From Protula sp. h YS-2021 (Eukaryota; Annelida; Polychaeta; Sabellida; Serpulidae), in assembly GCA_949752745.1 (NCBI GenBank), contig OX457034.1, positions 5,283,105-5,347,104 on the forward strand: a DNA stretch of 64,000 nucleotides. Direction: 5' to 3'. Below the pieces are notes generated by a model that had not been told where the DNA came from, ran no database searches, and saw nothing but the letters and a program-made list of their open reading frames with translations. The position numbers and the translations under genes were made by a program. Positions 1 to 31,284 of the stretch are shown one piece after another. Position 1 is the stretch's first letter. Each line of letters opens with the position of its first letter.

Positions 1-1474
1 TTGGGAAGTTTCGCAAACTAGAACTGATGTGTACCAGAACGCCCGACCGCGAGGTAGTCTGTGAAATAACGACCCTCTCTCACATCGAGGGCAGAGCCAG
101 CGGTGTGAGATAGAGTCGTTATATCTAGCGTATCAGAACACCCGATCCCGAGGTAGTCTGTGATATAACGACCCTGTCTCACATCGAGGACGAAGCCCGA
201 GGTGTAAGACAGAGTCGCTATTTCTCAGTCAAATGAACGGGAAGATGTTTTGATACCCAATAAATAATAAATGATTATAATACTTTTCGCTCTCATTCTC
301 TCTATGATCACTGGGTCGCGGTTAATCACGTTAAAATAGTCATTCCATGCATGATCTTATAGGAGATGTCAAGCAGATGTTGGTACTTCTGGATTCGGAA
401 CTGATATCGATTTTTTCCCATCAGTATGTTTATACCTTTAAAATTTATATTCTTTACTTTTATACCTTATTTATACAGCAAAAAGACTTGCTGTTTCGGC
501 AAGACGCTAAAAGTTCTTGTTTTGCAGCCTGAGAACGACGTCAGAGCGGCATCGGATGGGGATTTCTAAATGTACTGGGAACAATTACATGTAAACTGTC
601 ATTATAATTTTACAACAAAAATTACGCTATAGTTTTTATTAAGGATTTTTGGTTCTTGTGATAAATTGGTAGAACAAGCATTATATCAGTCTCTTTCTCG
701 GTTTGTGAAAAAAAGTTTAAGAATTTGCTGTAGAAGAGAATATTCTTGGTCATATAAGAAAAAAGTCAACTTTTTACTTCGACGCCCTCCTACCCAACCG
801 CTGCCCCCACCCCCCACCCCCACCATCTCCACTGGGGACATCCTAACACTTTTTTCGTTTATGTGTTTTGAAGAATCAATCCATTTTCATTTTGAATAAA
901 ACTGCGTCGGAACATGATAATCAGTCGCACAACCATAATTTCATTCATTTCATGCTCCTCTGTTTAGCTGGTTGAAGTTGTTCAGTTGAGTGGAAGAGCA
1001 TTGCGACCTGCGAAATATCACACCGTTGTTCCACCCTGGTATCAACCGACCGTGGCACAGTAATAAGCCAATCCTCACGTTATCACTAGGCAGAGAACAA
1101 TAGAAGTGCGCATTAAATTCAAATGACAAAGAACCCTGTCGAAGAAAGACCCGATTTGAATTAAAAAAGCACACGGATATTGTACTATCTGGTCCTCAAG
1201 AATTTATTTACTGCAAAAAGAATATCTTCCATTATTAGGACACAAAACTAAAACTAAATTGAGATATTTAATATTCCTAAAAAGAGTATTAAAACATTTC
1301 ATTGTTTACCTTTATATTAAAATGATATCTTATTTCTTACATTGCAACAACGAAGAACAAAAAGTACGGTACAGTTTTATCTAGCAAAGATCCCTCACTT
1401 GGAATTCACTTTTACGACTTTGAATAAATATTGTGTTATGTTTAACTTGAGTTGCTTAGTTCCTTTGTATCCTC
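1..1474. other. 3' flank of the channel gene; two repeat units at the start
   Basis: Positions about 20-230 hold two ~100-bp direct copies, each with an internal inverted repeat around ACGACCCT...AGTCGTTAT, the look of a small hairpin element. The rest is AT-rich with no supported gene. Confidence 0.5.
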
Positions 1475-21474
<20,000 letters not shown>

Positions 21475-21921
21475 CTACAAAAATATAAGCAACAGTGACG
21501 AGTATCTTATACCGTATTTAAGCATCTCTACAAAAATACAAGTCACAGCAACGACTATCCATATACCACCTTTAACATCCCTATAAATATACAAGTCACA
21601 GTAATGAACATCCATATACCGCATTTAAACATCCTTACAAATACATGAGTAACTAGTGTATGTGTATGAAAGGCCCACAAGAAAGTTAAAAAGGTAAAAA
21701 ATCTGCAAATACATTTAAGCATGCTTACAAAATTTCCATAACCAAACATATCAGAAGTGGAGTCAGTACGCCATAATTACACTAACTATTTCTCGACAAT
21801 ATATACTTCTTCAACAGAACCCTTTAATTCATAACACAGCGGATAGTTAATTTTGTTCAACATTGTATTATTTACAAAAATGATTAAAAATGTATGTGTC
21901 TTGATCACCAATAGATAAATA

Positions 21922-21925
<4 letters not shown>

Positions 21926-21990
<65 letters not shown>
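21926..21990. repeat. (TA)n microsatellite
   Basis: About 55 bp of uninterrupted TA dinucleotides. Confidence 0.95.
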
Positions 21991-24890
21991 CATCTATGTA
22001 TGTTATATATATAAGTGTGAATTTGCATTTAACGTGTTCTTTAACGGGTCTAACTTCGGGGCATTTAGCTATAAAATCTCAGCGTTTTATACGAAGAGCG
22101 TTGTAACAGAAAAGTGTTGATCCGGTTTCACTATTTCACAACTGGTTCTAAGTTTATATCTGTGTATTATGAAATTCATTAGTGTTGTGGGTAAAATAAT
22201 TCCCCGTGCGTCTGCAGATAAGAAAGGTTTCTTATTGGGTAATGAACCGTCGTTTTCAAACATCATTAAAACCAGATCAAATAGCAAATAAATAACGAGG
22301 ACTGCTCAAGGTAATACACAAAGCAAGTGAAACTGAGTCACAGCATACACCAGAGCTTTGAAAGCATATTAGCAAGTATTTTTGACTACATTAAGATAAA
22401 GCACCTGTGGGTATTCAGTTAAATCTCAGAGAAAAGAGAAATACTGACAAGCAAAGTATTCGAAAATTCTATGAGGCATTTGTTGTTCTACTTATAATTT
22501 CTTTAATCAATGATGCTGTGATACAAGAACGCTAGATCTTTATCGCGCCTTGGCTGCCTTTTTAATCCATTTAAGATGTATCAATTATTTCACTAATACA
22601 GAGCCCTAATCAATATTTAAAACTATTCCTAACGTGTTTGCACGTAGGTTATTTGTCTTGCTGCTTTACTTTATACCTCCTTTCGTTTGATTAGAAATCT
22701 TCTTGCAATTTAAATGAGATTAAACGTTTTAAACTGTCTAACCTTTTGCTGTAGCAATGTTGGAAATTCCATGTACGCTAGTGTAGTTTGTGAAGTCTTG
22801 TCCAATTTTTGTCGGACTGAGTTTTTGTTTCCAGTTTTTATGATATTCAGTAGAAGCAGGCACATAAGTTTTACAAAATTTCTCCATTGCGACGTGCTCC
22901 ACTGTCTATTTTGATATCTTAGTATTTCGATCCTATTTGTAATTATTTGTAAATGTCAAATTAGCCTATTCAACTGTGTTTCAGGTTTTATTTTTTCACT
23001 GTTTATCATTCAATATTACACAACAGCTATTTCCATTGAGTAACTTCAATATTTTGTTGGAGTTATTGCTGCAACAATGGTTTCTCAAAATCATACGAGT
23101 CAATACTTAACATTTAGTTACAATTCTAAAGTGTTAGGAGATAAAACAATTCAGTATACACGATAGTTCATGTGTTTCACATTTGATTTTTATTCGCTGC
23201 AGGATAGCTCTCTAATCACTGATATGATGCCATTCTGTTTGGACAAAAAGCTTACGGGGTAATGGTTGCATTGATTGATTAATTATGTTATTTGCGGATA
23301 CATTAAGAACATATCCCAATTGTGCTGAATTGACCATTAACTCTTTATAATATGTATATGATCTAAATGATATATAAACATGTGCTGCAAATAAAAAGTC
23401 GACGGTTTAATATGACAGGAAATTGAATACTTTTACAAAGGGTTATCCCATGTTGATACAACGATTTCACTTGAACCCAATGTAAAAATTCTACATAATT
23501 AGCAACCAGTTTACCTTTTCTACATAAAACGTCATGCATTCCTTGAAAAAATATTTTTGAAGGCTTAAAATTTAGACTTTGTTAAATGTTACTAACACTG
23601 GTTTGCCAAAATTTGTTCTTTTTTTGTATTTTTTAATGGACTCCTTCAACACACTTTAGTTTGTTGAAAAGATTAATATAGATTTTTGGGTAAGTCTTTA
23701 AAATTTATGACAAAAGGCAACCTTTTCTACCTCAGACAGTGTTTTAATGTTGAAATCAGTTTCAAATATGTATACTTTCTGTTGGATATTATTCAGAATA
23801 GATTTTTTGAAGTGTTCAATGGGATGAGGTACTTGGCATTATATGTGTTATTATGCATCTCCAAAAAAATGCAGAGAAAGAGGGATAATTATTAGGCCAA
23901 ACATGGTCCAATTGGAGTGCAAATTTCATTTTAAAAGGTAATTTTCATTCAGTACTACGCGTTATCCACAATAAGGGCGTTCTTTTGGAACTTCACTCCT
24001 CGTTTGGTTAAAAAAGGACTAATGGAGCAAACATAGCACTCCGCATTTAGGAATCGTTTTAAAAAGCCACGAAAAAGCATGGTAACAAATTGGTTCATAA
24101 GTGCTCCTCCCCCACCAGATAGCTATAAATAGTTTTAAAAAGAAAGAGAACGTTTCTCATAGTTTGTGCTTTACATGTAGCAAATCTAGGAGCTGAATGA
24201 AATTAATGAAACAAATGAAAAGGAATGGAATATTTAAAATATCCTTGTTGTTCGCGACTAAATCATTGGCTTTCCATTTTCTATGTTTACCATCGTGAGT
24301 TATCTGAGCAATGTTTGACAAAGACAACACCTTTTCATTGGTCATTCTCTCTACTTTTCGATGCAAAGCAGTCGTATCAATATTAGCACCGTTTACAATT
24401 AGGTAATGTAAACTATGCATTTCGAACACTTTCATAGAATCGGAAATCAACCAATTGATGTTGTTGTCATGAGTAAATAGTTAAGCACTGTATTAGGGTC
24501 AGGGTTTGATTCGTTTATCATGTGACGTTAAAAGCTTGATGACTTTTGATATAGAAAAATCAATGCAGTCAATGAGAAAGAATTGTTCATAATGTATTAC
24601 CAAAGTACTACCTTAATAACATGTCAAACAGAGAGCATCCGGATTCGAATTTTTGGATAAGGTAGCTAGACAATCTGCTCATGTTGGAAATCAGTTGGCA
24701 GCTTTATGACCAGATTAGTCAATGTACGCTTTGTCCGTACCAACATGAGATACCAGCTAAAGTAAAATTACTTGATATCGAAATAGTGCTGCTGGCGCTA
24801 TATTGCTCTATCTTGTTGAACCTATAATAATTCCGGAACTCCATTGAGATTCCGATTCGTGATATCGAGGGATCTCAGTATTATTTCAAC
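21991..24890. other. AT-rich intergenic or 5' intron sequence
   Basis: No exon or domain I can defend. Open frames of 60-97 codons occur (for example 24450-24157, minus) but match no family I recognise. Missing 5' exons of the channel gene could lie here. Confidence 0.4.
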
Positions 24891-24896
24891 AGTCTT
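24891..24896. repeat. 6-bp target-site duplication, left copy
   Basis: AGTCTT directly abuts the left Polinton end and is repeated exactly at 42388-42393. Six-base duplications are the signature of Maverick/Polinton integrases. Confidence 0.9.
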
Positions 24897-25303
24897 AGTA
24901 GGGTATAAACGAGAGTTCTACTGCACTTTGTGACGTCATACCGTCTGGAAGTGACGTCATCATGTCTGGAAGTGACGTCATCATGTCTGGAAGTGACGTC
25001 ATCATGTCTGGACCGGAAGTGACGTCATCATGTCTGGACCGGAAGTGACGTCATCATGTCTGGACCGGAAGTGACGTCATCATGTCTGGACCGGAAGTGA
25101 CGTCATCATGTCTGGACCGGAAGTCATGATAAGCGTTAGGATAGGCGCGACCATCTGTGACGTCATCATGACGTCATACTGAGATGATGCTGTCTGGAGC
25201 GAAAGTGGTTTGGCCGAGTCAATCAACATGAAGCCAACGCACTCCACCTGTCAATCAGTGTAACCATGGCAACAGACCCTAAAAAGCCACGACCCCCCCC
25301 CCC
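24897..25303. repeat. Polinton left terminal inverted repeat with CRE-like sites
   Basis: About 400 bp, matched by 42000-42387 on the other strand. The outer part is a tandem array of 22-26-bp units (TGACGTCATCATGTCTGG with optional ACCGGAA) holding ten copies of the palindrome TGACGTCA in total. The inner part is unique sequence ending at a poly-C tract. Confidence 0.95.
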
Positions 25304-25500
25304 AGGGACATACTATGTACCGACCCCCCCCCTCCCTAGGACAGACTATGTACCGACCCCCCCCCCTAGGACAGACTATGTACCGACCCCCCCCCTAGGA
25401 CAGACTATGTACCGACCCCCCCCCCTAGGACAGACTATGTACCGACCCCCCCCCCCCCCTAGGACAGACTATGTACCGACCCCCCCCCCCCACAGGAGAG
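25290..25500. repeat. Poly-C minisatellite inside the left end
   Basis: Six units of a C run (8-13 C) followed by TAGGACAGACTATGTACCGA. It sits at the inner border of the TIR and mirrors a poly-G array at the right end that has a different spacer. Confidence 0.9.
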
Positions 25501-25555
25501 CAAAAATTGTGCTGAATCAACATGATGAAATCGTCCATTCAGCATGATAAAATCG

Positions 25556-25563
25556 TATATAAG
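25556..25563 (+). promoter_or_regulatory. TATA box of the Cys-rich protein gene
   Basis: TATATAAG about 48 bp before the ATG at 25611. Confidence 0.6.
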
Positions 25564-25610
25564 TGTAGTGACTCGAGGCTCAGACATCGTCAGACATCGT
25601 CAGACACATC

Positions 25611-25940
25611 ATGGACAACACATCAGCTACTAAGAAAGTGACCATACAATGCTACAAGTGCTGCGTGAGGTTGGAATATGAAGGACAGTCACACAACTGC
25701 CCGGTGCACCACAACGCACCACAGCGCTTTTGCTGTAAAACCTGCGGTGGTCTGCTCTGGTACAAGTTTGCGACGACGCTACCTGGGCCAGGACCAATAT
25801 GTAATGACTGCTGGTGGTGTGGTATGACTCTGAAGCTGAAGAGCTATTGCGACAGCCATCCGTTCAAGTGCGCGGGAAGACCATTTACGATGCAGGAGTA
25901 CTACAAGTACAAATGCCGCTGCAGGAATCCAACTTGCTGA
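25611..25940 (+). CDS. Cys-rich Polinton small protein
   Basis: 109 residues with a very high Cys content arranged in C-x2-C pairs (CYKC, CCKTC, CNDCWWC, CRCRNPTC) plus scattered His, which points to several structural zinc sites. It has its own TATA box and lies next to the left end, upstream of the polymerase. No family recognised. The codon composition is richer in G+C than the flanking non-coding DNA, supporting a real gene. The role could be DNA or protein binding; this is inference. Confidence 0.65.
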   Translation: MDNTSATKKVTIQCYKCCVRLEYEGQSHNCPVHHNAPQRFCCKTCGGLLWYKFATTLPGPGPICNDCWWCGMTLKLKSYCDSHPFKCAGRPFTMQEYYKYKCRCRNPTC

Positions 25941-26065
25941 TATACTAAAATATTTCAGGCCCTTTTAAGGGCCATCCTATATTATGAAATGAAGCAATAC
26001 ATGTCTGTCTGTGTGTGTGAGAGAGAGAATACATTTTATCACATTTCAGGTCTAGTTGGCGGATG

Positions 26066-26325
26066 AATACCATTTGGCGGATGAATACCATTTGACAGAC
26101 CATTTAACTTCACCGCTAGATGTCTCTGCTGTGCAGCAGTGCAGCTGTACAACTTCATAACTGTAAGTAAGACATTCATATACACAAGTAAAATTCTGCT
26201 GAGTCAGCAATTTTAACATTTTGGAACAAGTTTGAAAAGTTACACACCATATTTTGATTACATGGAAGTAGCATAAAAGTATGAGTGAAACATGTCAACT
26301 AGTCAACTAGTGATACATTCTGCTG
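26066..26325. repeat. Internal inverted repeat, left copy (promoter block)
   Basis: About 250 bp including ACTTCACCGCTAGATGTCTC, CTGCTGAGTCAGCA, TACATGGAAGTAGCATAAAAGT and ATGTCAACTAGTCAACTAGT. The same sequence occurs in inverse orientation at about 40530-40780, far inside the terminal repeats, where it forms the promoter and start codon of the 40561 ORF. Confidence 0.8.
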
Positions 26326-26347
26326 AGTCAACACACCATTGAAGTGG

Positions 26348-26356
26348 TATAAAAGG
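26348..26356 (+). promoter_or_regulatory. TATA box of the polymerase gene
   Basis: TATAAAAGG lies 58 bp upstream of the ATG at 26415. An acceptor-like TTCATTTCAG follows at 26379-26388, so a spliced 5' leader is possible. Confidence 0.6.
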
Positions 26357-26414
26357 AAGAGTGAAACGTATATTTTACTTCATTTCAGTTCCAGCAGTTG
26401 AAGAAGCAACAACG

Positions 26415-29400
26415 ATGGCACCAGTCTACTGTCATGATTGTGATGTGACATTTCCATCTCTGGAAGTGTTCGTGACACATACATGCAAACCAGCTAGGAT
26501 GAAACGTGCTCATGAAGAGCTTGTTGAGCAGATTGAAGCCAAGAGACGAAAAACCGTACAAGATGGTGTTGACAGACCTGATCCAGTCCTCTGCTGTAAA
26601 TGCGTCAAGATATTTTCATCTTTGGATGCATTTGAGACACATGCATGTGCTGAGATGGAAAATGTGTCTCATGAAGAACAAAGAAAGAAAGAGACAGTGC
26701 AAGTAGGGAGAGGGAGAAGAGTGAGTCTTGGTGAAAACGCACAGGAAAAACGGTTTGAGCCTGAAGATGGATCGGATTTGCTACTCGAAATGCGACAACA
26801 AGAGAATAGAATCAAGAGACATTTGCTAGAGACGTTAAACCGTGGCATGAAATGGTACATTGTGGTACATGCACGCTTCAAGAAAATGACACCAAATGTT
26901 GAAGGTGTGATGGTAGAACAAGTGGATAATGCCTTCATCAGTAGTCCAACGTATGCAGCATACAATCCAACAGATATTGAGAAGGACTTGCCAGAAGCCT
27001 ATAAAGAATTGTTTACCAGGTTTGATGAACATGAGCGACAAGGCTCTGGCTGGGTGTTGGATAACATATTATTCATTGAAGTACATACAGCTACGTCAGC
27101 GCCTCTGGAAGCAAGCAGTTTTATCCCACTACCGAAGAAAGTAAAGAGTACAAAGGCGGTGTTAAACATTCAGAATAAAGACAACAAATGTTTCTTATGG
27201 TCTGTATTGGCTCACCTTCACCCTTCAACAAATGTAAACCCAGAGCGTGTACATCAATACAAAGCATTTGAGAACGAATTGAAGGTGGAAGGCATGACAT
27301 TTCCAACACCGATTACAGACATTCCAAAGTTTGAAAAGGAGAATGATGTGTCCATTAACGTGTTTGGATATGAACATGATGTCGTTGTTCCCATACAACT
27401 CAGTCGAAACACCAGTGCGAGAGAAATCAACTTGCTTTTGATTAGCAATGACAAGACAAGACATTACTGCCTCATCAAGAATTTCAGCAGACTGATGGCT
27501 TATCGATCAAAGCATAATGGTGTAGCTTTTTATTGTTTCAACTGTCTTCATGGGTTTATGCGACAAGATCTGTTAGACAAGCATCGTGAAGTGTGTGGCA
27601 AGCATGGCGCACAACGTTTATCATTCCCCAAGGAACCTTTCATCAAGTTCAAGAATGTAGCCAAACAACAGCGAGCGCCGTTTGTCATTTATGCAGACTT
27701 TGAATGCTTCACGAAAAAGCATGAAGGAGACAAGTATCAACATCATCGTCCAAACAGCTTTGCCTACGTGGTTGTCAGCCAGTATGATACACGTGCTCCA
27801 GTCGTATATCGAGGCGATAATGCTGTGAAAGTCTTTTTAGACCATATGGTATATGAACGTGATCGTATTGTGCATGGCTTGCTACAGCCAAAGAAAATGG
27901 TCATGACTCATGAAGATGAAGAGCATTATAAGAACGCCACAGATTGCTACATTTGTCATAAGCCTCTAGGAGCAGATCGTGTGAGAGATCATGATCATAT
28001 CAATGGCAAATACCGCGGAGCTGCACATAATGAATGCAATTTACAATTTCGATTTCGAAAAGATCAGCAGGATGTTGAAGATTCTTTCATCATTCCTGTG
28101 TTTTTCCACAATTTACGAGGCTATGACAGCCATTTGATCATGGAAGAAATTGGAAAGTTCAAAAACGAAAGGATTACAGTCATTCCCAACACCGTTGAGA
28201 AATATATTGCATTCACCATGAGCAATCTGAAATTTACAGACAGCTTTCAGTTCATGAGTACTTCTCTACAGAAGTTGGTCTCCAACCTGGCAGCAGAAGG
28301 GAAAGACAACTTTTATCACATGACGTCACACATTCACGATAGCGACCAACAAGAGTTACTGTTGAGAAAGGGAGTGTACCCTTATGATTACGTGGATGAG
28401 CCATCCAAGTTTGCTGAAACACAACTGCCGTCCAAGGACAAGTTTTACAGTCTACTCAGTGAAGAAGACATTAGCGATGAGGATTATGCGCATGCGCAGA
28501 AGGTGTGGGAGACATTCCACTGTACTACATTTGGCGAATACCATGACTTGTACCTGAAATCAGATGTGTTGCTGCTAGCTGACGTGTTTGAAAACTTTCG
28601 TCACGTATGTCTCAACACGTATGAATTGGATCCTGCTCACTACTATACAGCGCCAGGACTGTCGTGGGATGCCATGTTGAAAGCGACAAAGGTGAAATTG
28701 GAATTGATCAACGACATTGACATGTACCAAATGGTTGAACAAGGTTTACGTGGAGGAATATCTGTCATCACACACAAGTATGCGAAAGCAAATAACCCCT
28801 ACGTAGCAGATTACGATCCCTTGAAACCAACCAACTACTTGACTTACCTGGATGCAAACAACTTGTATGGCTGGGCTATGTCGCAAAGCATGCCGGAAAG
28901 TGGATTTATGTGGGTGAGCGAGCCAGAATCCATTGACTTTATGGATGTGGATGAAGATGACGAGATTGGATACATTTTAGAAGTGGATTTGGAATACCCA
29001 TATTCAATCCATGATCATCATAATCACTATCCAGTGGCTCCAGAACGGAAATGTGTGAAAGTGGGAGAATTGTCAAAACATAGTCAGAAGCTACGGAAAG
29101 ATCTAAACATGAAAGGCAAACCTAGTGAAAAGCTCATTCCCAACTTGTGTGACAAGAAGAAATATGTGCTTCATTATAGAAATTTACAGCAATATGTCTC
29201 ACTGGGATTGAAAGTCACGAAGGTGCACCGTGCCATCATGTTTGCACAGAGCAAATGGTTGGCAAAATACATCTCCTTGAACACGGAAAAGAGAAAGTTG
29301 GCCAAGAACCCGTTTGAGAAAGACTTTTTCAAACTGATGAACAACTCTGTGTTTGGCAAAACCATGGAAAATGTAAGAAAGCGCATGAATGTGGAACTTG

Positions 29401-30092
29401 TTCACCAGGAAAAGCGGTTCAAGAAACTTGTAGCCAAACCTTCCTTCCACAAATTTAGAATTTTCAACGAAGATTTGACCGCGGTACATTTACGCAAAGT
29501 GGATCTGCTTCTGGATAAACCCATTCAAGTTGGGTTCACCATTCTCGACCTCAGCAAGGTGCTCATGTTCCACTTTCATTACAACTACATCATGACCAAG
29601 TATCCCAACGCCAAACTCTTGTTCAGCGACACCGACAGTCTATGTTATGACATAGAAACGGAAGATATATACAAAGACATGCAGGAAGATGCTGACTTGT
29701 TCGACACAAGTGACTATCCGCCAGATCATTTCCTACATTCCAACGTGAACAAGAAAGTGCTTGGGAAAATGAAAGATGAGACGGCGGGCATTCCCATTGA
29801 AGAGTTTGTTGGACTTCGGCCGAAAATGTATAGTATGATGTATGGTGGGAAAGAAAAACGTACGGCCAAAGGCATCACTCGCGCGTGTCAAAGACGGATG
29901 AAACATCAGCAGTATAGAGACAGTTTGTTCAACCAAACGCAAACGATGACTACAGGACACATCATTCGAAGTCATGACCACCAGATCTTCTCGGAGAAGT
30001 TGAGGAAAGTGGCTCTCTCTCCCTTTGATGACAAGCGATATGTGATGAGTGATGGCTATTCCACTTTGGCGCATGGGCATTACAGTATATAA
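26415..30092 (+). CDS. Protein-primed family B DNA polymerase
   Basis: Replicates the element. The frame is open from 26361; I chose the ATG at 26415 because the TATA box and a possible acceptor precede it (1,225 residues). N-terminus: two CxxC...HxxC zinc motifs (about residues 6-25 and 60-80) and a third (CFNC...HREVC, about 372-390). Proofreading exonuclease: YADFECF (~426), HNLRGYDSHL (~565), YLKSDVLLLADVF (~713). Between ExoI and ExoII sits a CxxC...DHDHINGKYRGAAHNECN module like a recombination endonuclease VII finger. Polymerase: motif A DANNLYGWAM (~812), motif B KLMNNSVFGKTMEN (~973), motif C FSDTDSLCYD (~1070). All catalytic Asp residues are present. The length fits Polinton polymerases. 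Confidence 0.95.
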   Translation: MAPVYCHDCDVTFPSLEVFVTHTCKPARMKRAHEELVEQIEAKRRKTVQDGVDRPDPVLCCKCVKIFSSLDAFETHACAEMENVSHEEQRKKETVQVGRGRRVSLGENAQEKRFEPEDGSDLLLEMRQQENRIKRHLLETLNRGMKWYIVVHARFKKMTPNVEGVMVEQVDNAFISSPTYAAYNPTDIEKDLPEAYKELFTRFDEHERQGSGWVLDNILFIEVHTATSAPLEASSFIPLPKKVKSTKAVLNIQNKDNKCFLWSVLAHLHPSTNVNPERVHQYKAFENELKVEGMTFPTPITDIPKFEKENDVSINVFGYEHDVVVPIQLSRNTSAREINLLLISNDKTRHYCLIKNFSRLMAYRSKHNGVAFYCFNCLHGFMRQDLLDKHREVCGKHGAQRLSFPKEPFIKFKNVAKQQRAPFVIYADFECFTKKHEGDKYQHHRPNSFAYVVVSQYDTRAPVVYRGDNAVKVFLDHMVYERDRIVHGLLQPKKMVMTHEDEEHYKNATDCYICHKPLGADRVRDHDHINGKYRGAAHNECNLQFRFRKDQQDVEDSFIIPVFFHNLRGYDSHLIMEEIGKFKNERITVIPNTVEKYIAFTMSNLKFTDSFQFMSTSLQKLVSNLAAEGKDNFYHMTSHIHDSDQQELLLRKGVYPYDYVDEPSKFAETQLPSKDKFYSLLSEEDISDEDYAHAQKVWETFHCTTFGEYHDLYLKSDVLLLADVFENFRHVCLNTYELDPAHYYTAPGLSWDAMLKATKVKLELINDIDMYQMVEQGLRGGISVITHKYAKANNPYVADYDPLKPTNYLTYLDANNLYGWAMSQSMPESGFMWVSEPESIDFMDVDEDDEIGYILEVDLEYPYSIHDHHNHYPVAPERKCVKVGELSKHSQKLRKDLNMKGKPSEKLIPNLCDKKKYVLHYRNLQQYVSLGLKVTKVHRAIMFAQSKWLAKYISLNTEKRKLAKNPFEKDFFKLMNNSVFGKTMENVRKRMNVELVHQEKRFKKLVAKPSFHKFRIFNEDLTAVHLRKVDLLLDKPIQVGFTILDLSKVLMFHFHYNYIMTKYPNAKLLFSDTDSLCYDIETEDIYKDMQEDADLFDTSDYPPDHFLHSNVNKKVLGKMKDETAGIPIEEFVGLRPKMYSMMYGGKEKRTAKGITRACQRRMKHQQYRDSLFNQTQTMTTGHIIRSHDHQIFSEKLRKVALSPFDDKRYVMSDGYSTLAHGHYSI

Positions 30093-30093
30093 G
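30086..30093 (+). promoter_or_regulatory. TATA box overlapping the polymerase stop codon
   Basis: TATATAAG contains the TAA stop of the polymerase gene (30090-30092) and lies 55 bp before the next ATG at 30148. Confidence 0.6.
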
Positions 30094-30147
30094 GGGGAGA
30101 CACTTCAACTTGAGAGTTAGTTGTGGTGTGAACACTGAAGCGTCAAC

Positions 30148-30501
30148 ATGAATCGGAAAAGATCTGCACCAACGGATATGGATACTCTTGCTGATACAGT
30201 CAAAGACATGAAAGTGAAACATCCTGATACTACCATTAAGAAATTAAAAGTGGAGACGACGGTACCAACACCACAGTCGTGGGATGGAATGCTTTCTCTA
30301 GGCAATGGAAAGTATATCAAGATTATGAAACAAAGTAATGAAGGTGTGGTGAACATTCGCAAATACCTCAGAGATGAGGGGACTGGAAAAAACCGTCCAA
30401 CGAAAAAGGGAATTTTGCTGACAATACCTGAATGGAAAATGATGAAGAAGCAGGTGAAAGAAGTGGATAAAAGGCTTCGCAGACAAGACGACAAGTCATA
30501 A
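30148..30501 (+). CDS. PC4-like single-stranded DNA-binding protein
   Basis: 117 residues. After a basic, disordered N-terminus (~50 residues) comes a PC4/p15-type pattern: GNGKYIKIMKQSNEGVVNIR, then KYLRDEGTGKNRPTKKGILL followed by TIPEWKMMKKQVKEVDKRL. That is the four-strand plus helix layout of the transcription cofactor PC4, which binds melted DNA. It follows the polymerase by 55 bp with its own TATA box, so a role in replication or late transcription is plausible. Confidence 0.7.
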   Translation: MNRKRSAPTDMDTLADTVKDMKVKHPDTTIKKLKVETTVPTPQSWDGMLSLGNGKYIKIMKQSNEGVVNIRKYLRDEGTGKNRPTKKGILLTIPEWKMMKKQVKEVDKRLRRQDDKS

Positions 30502-30514
30502 CAAGGTAACAATC

Positions 30515-30886
30515 ATGAATGCACTCATGCTGAACGGTGGTGTTTACCTTACTGTCAATGAGAGGAATGAAGTGATACTAGATTCTAAGACAAGTTATCA
30601 TCGGTTTAAACCTGAAGTGTGGAAAGACTTTAAAAACATACCACTTGAAGCTGGGTTTAAACGTAGACTTGAAAATAAAGTGGAAGTGACGGTAGCTGAA
30701 TATGATTCTAACATACGTGTAGAAATCTGTAGAAATCTTTTACAGGATTATCCAAAGGATTATAAGGGAGTTGTACCAGATACACCATATACAGATTTGA
30801 TCATCTTTGATATCAAGAACTGGCGCGCAGTCTTACGATTCCTAGAAGCGATACAACATCCACTCTTCGCCATCTTGCGAGCATAA
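30515..30886 (+). CDS. PC4-like Polinton protein, second copy
   Basis: 123 residues, starting 13 bp after the previous stop. Two strand-helix halves: NGGVYLTVNERNEVILDS with FKPEVWKDF, then LENKVEVTVAEYDSNIRVEI with YTDLIIFDIKNWRAVLRFLE. The recurring 'strands, then x-x-W-x-x-L helix' pattern is shared with its three neighbours and resembles tandem PC4-type folds. The similarity is by pattern only. Confidence 0.55.
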   Translation: MNALMLNGGVYLTVNERNEVILDSKTSYHRFKPEVWKDFKNIPLEAGFKRRLENKVEVTVAEYDSNIRVEICRNLLQDYPKDYKGVVPDTPYTDLIIFDIKNWRAVLRFLEAIQHPLFAILRA

Positions 30887-30942
30887 AAAAACGTCTTTGC
30901 AGACAAGGAGACAGCTCATAGTTCATCTGACTGTTGAACGAG

Positions 30943-31284
30943 ATGGAAGACTTTTTAACGGAATATAAACCAATTACGCATGGGTTCTCATATCTGAGAA
31001 ACGAATATGATGACATTGTGCTAAGACATTTTGGACAGTATCTCGTCCTATCACTTGATGACCAATCCGTGTTGAAAGACCATCTAGAGAAGTTCAGGAT
31101 ACCTGGCTTTCTCCTGACAGTCTCAAATGAATTAGAAGTGCGTGTGACTGAGAACTGCTTAGACGTGTTTATACAATTTCGCCAATATGACGAGCTTACA
31201 GAAAACTATGATTACATCACCCTCAACACAGTGGAATGGAACGCGTTGTTACAAGCATTGGATTGGAAAGAACCTAACGCTTGA
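30943..31284 (+). CDS. PC4-like Polinton protein, third copy
   Basis: 113 residues from the ATG at 30943. The second half reads LEVRVTENCLDVFIQFRQYD then YITLNTVEWNALLQALD, the same layout as the other copies. The following ORF overlaps its last 98 bases in another frame. Confidence 0.55.
   Translation: MEDFLTEYKPITHGFSYLRNEYDDIVLRHFGQYLVLSLDDQSVLKDHLEKFRIPGFLLTVSNELEVRVTENCLDVFIQFRQYDELTENYDYITLNTVEWNALLQALDWKEPNA

Noticed and set aside
24157..24450. 97-codon minus frame (LSLSNIAQITHDGKHRKW) as N-terminal channel exon
   Set aside because: No ENaC His-Gly context, no matching splice phase, no recognised family.
24920..25130. Regularly spaced repeats resembling a CRISPR array
   Set aside because: Units are contiguous with no unique spacers, eukaryotic context, and the array is mirrored as a terminal inverted repeat.
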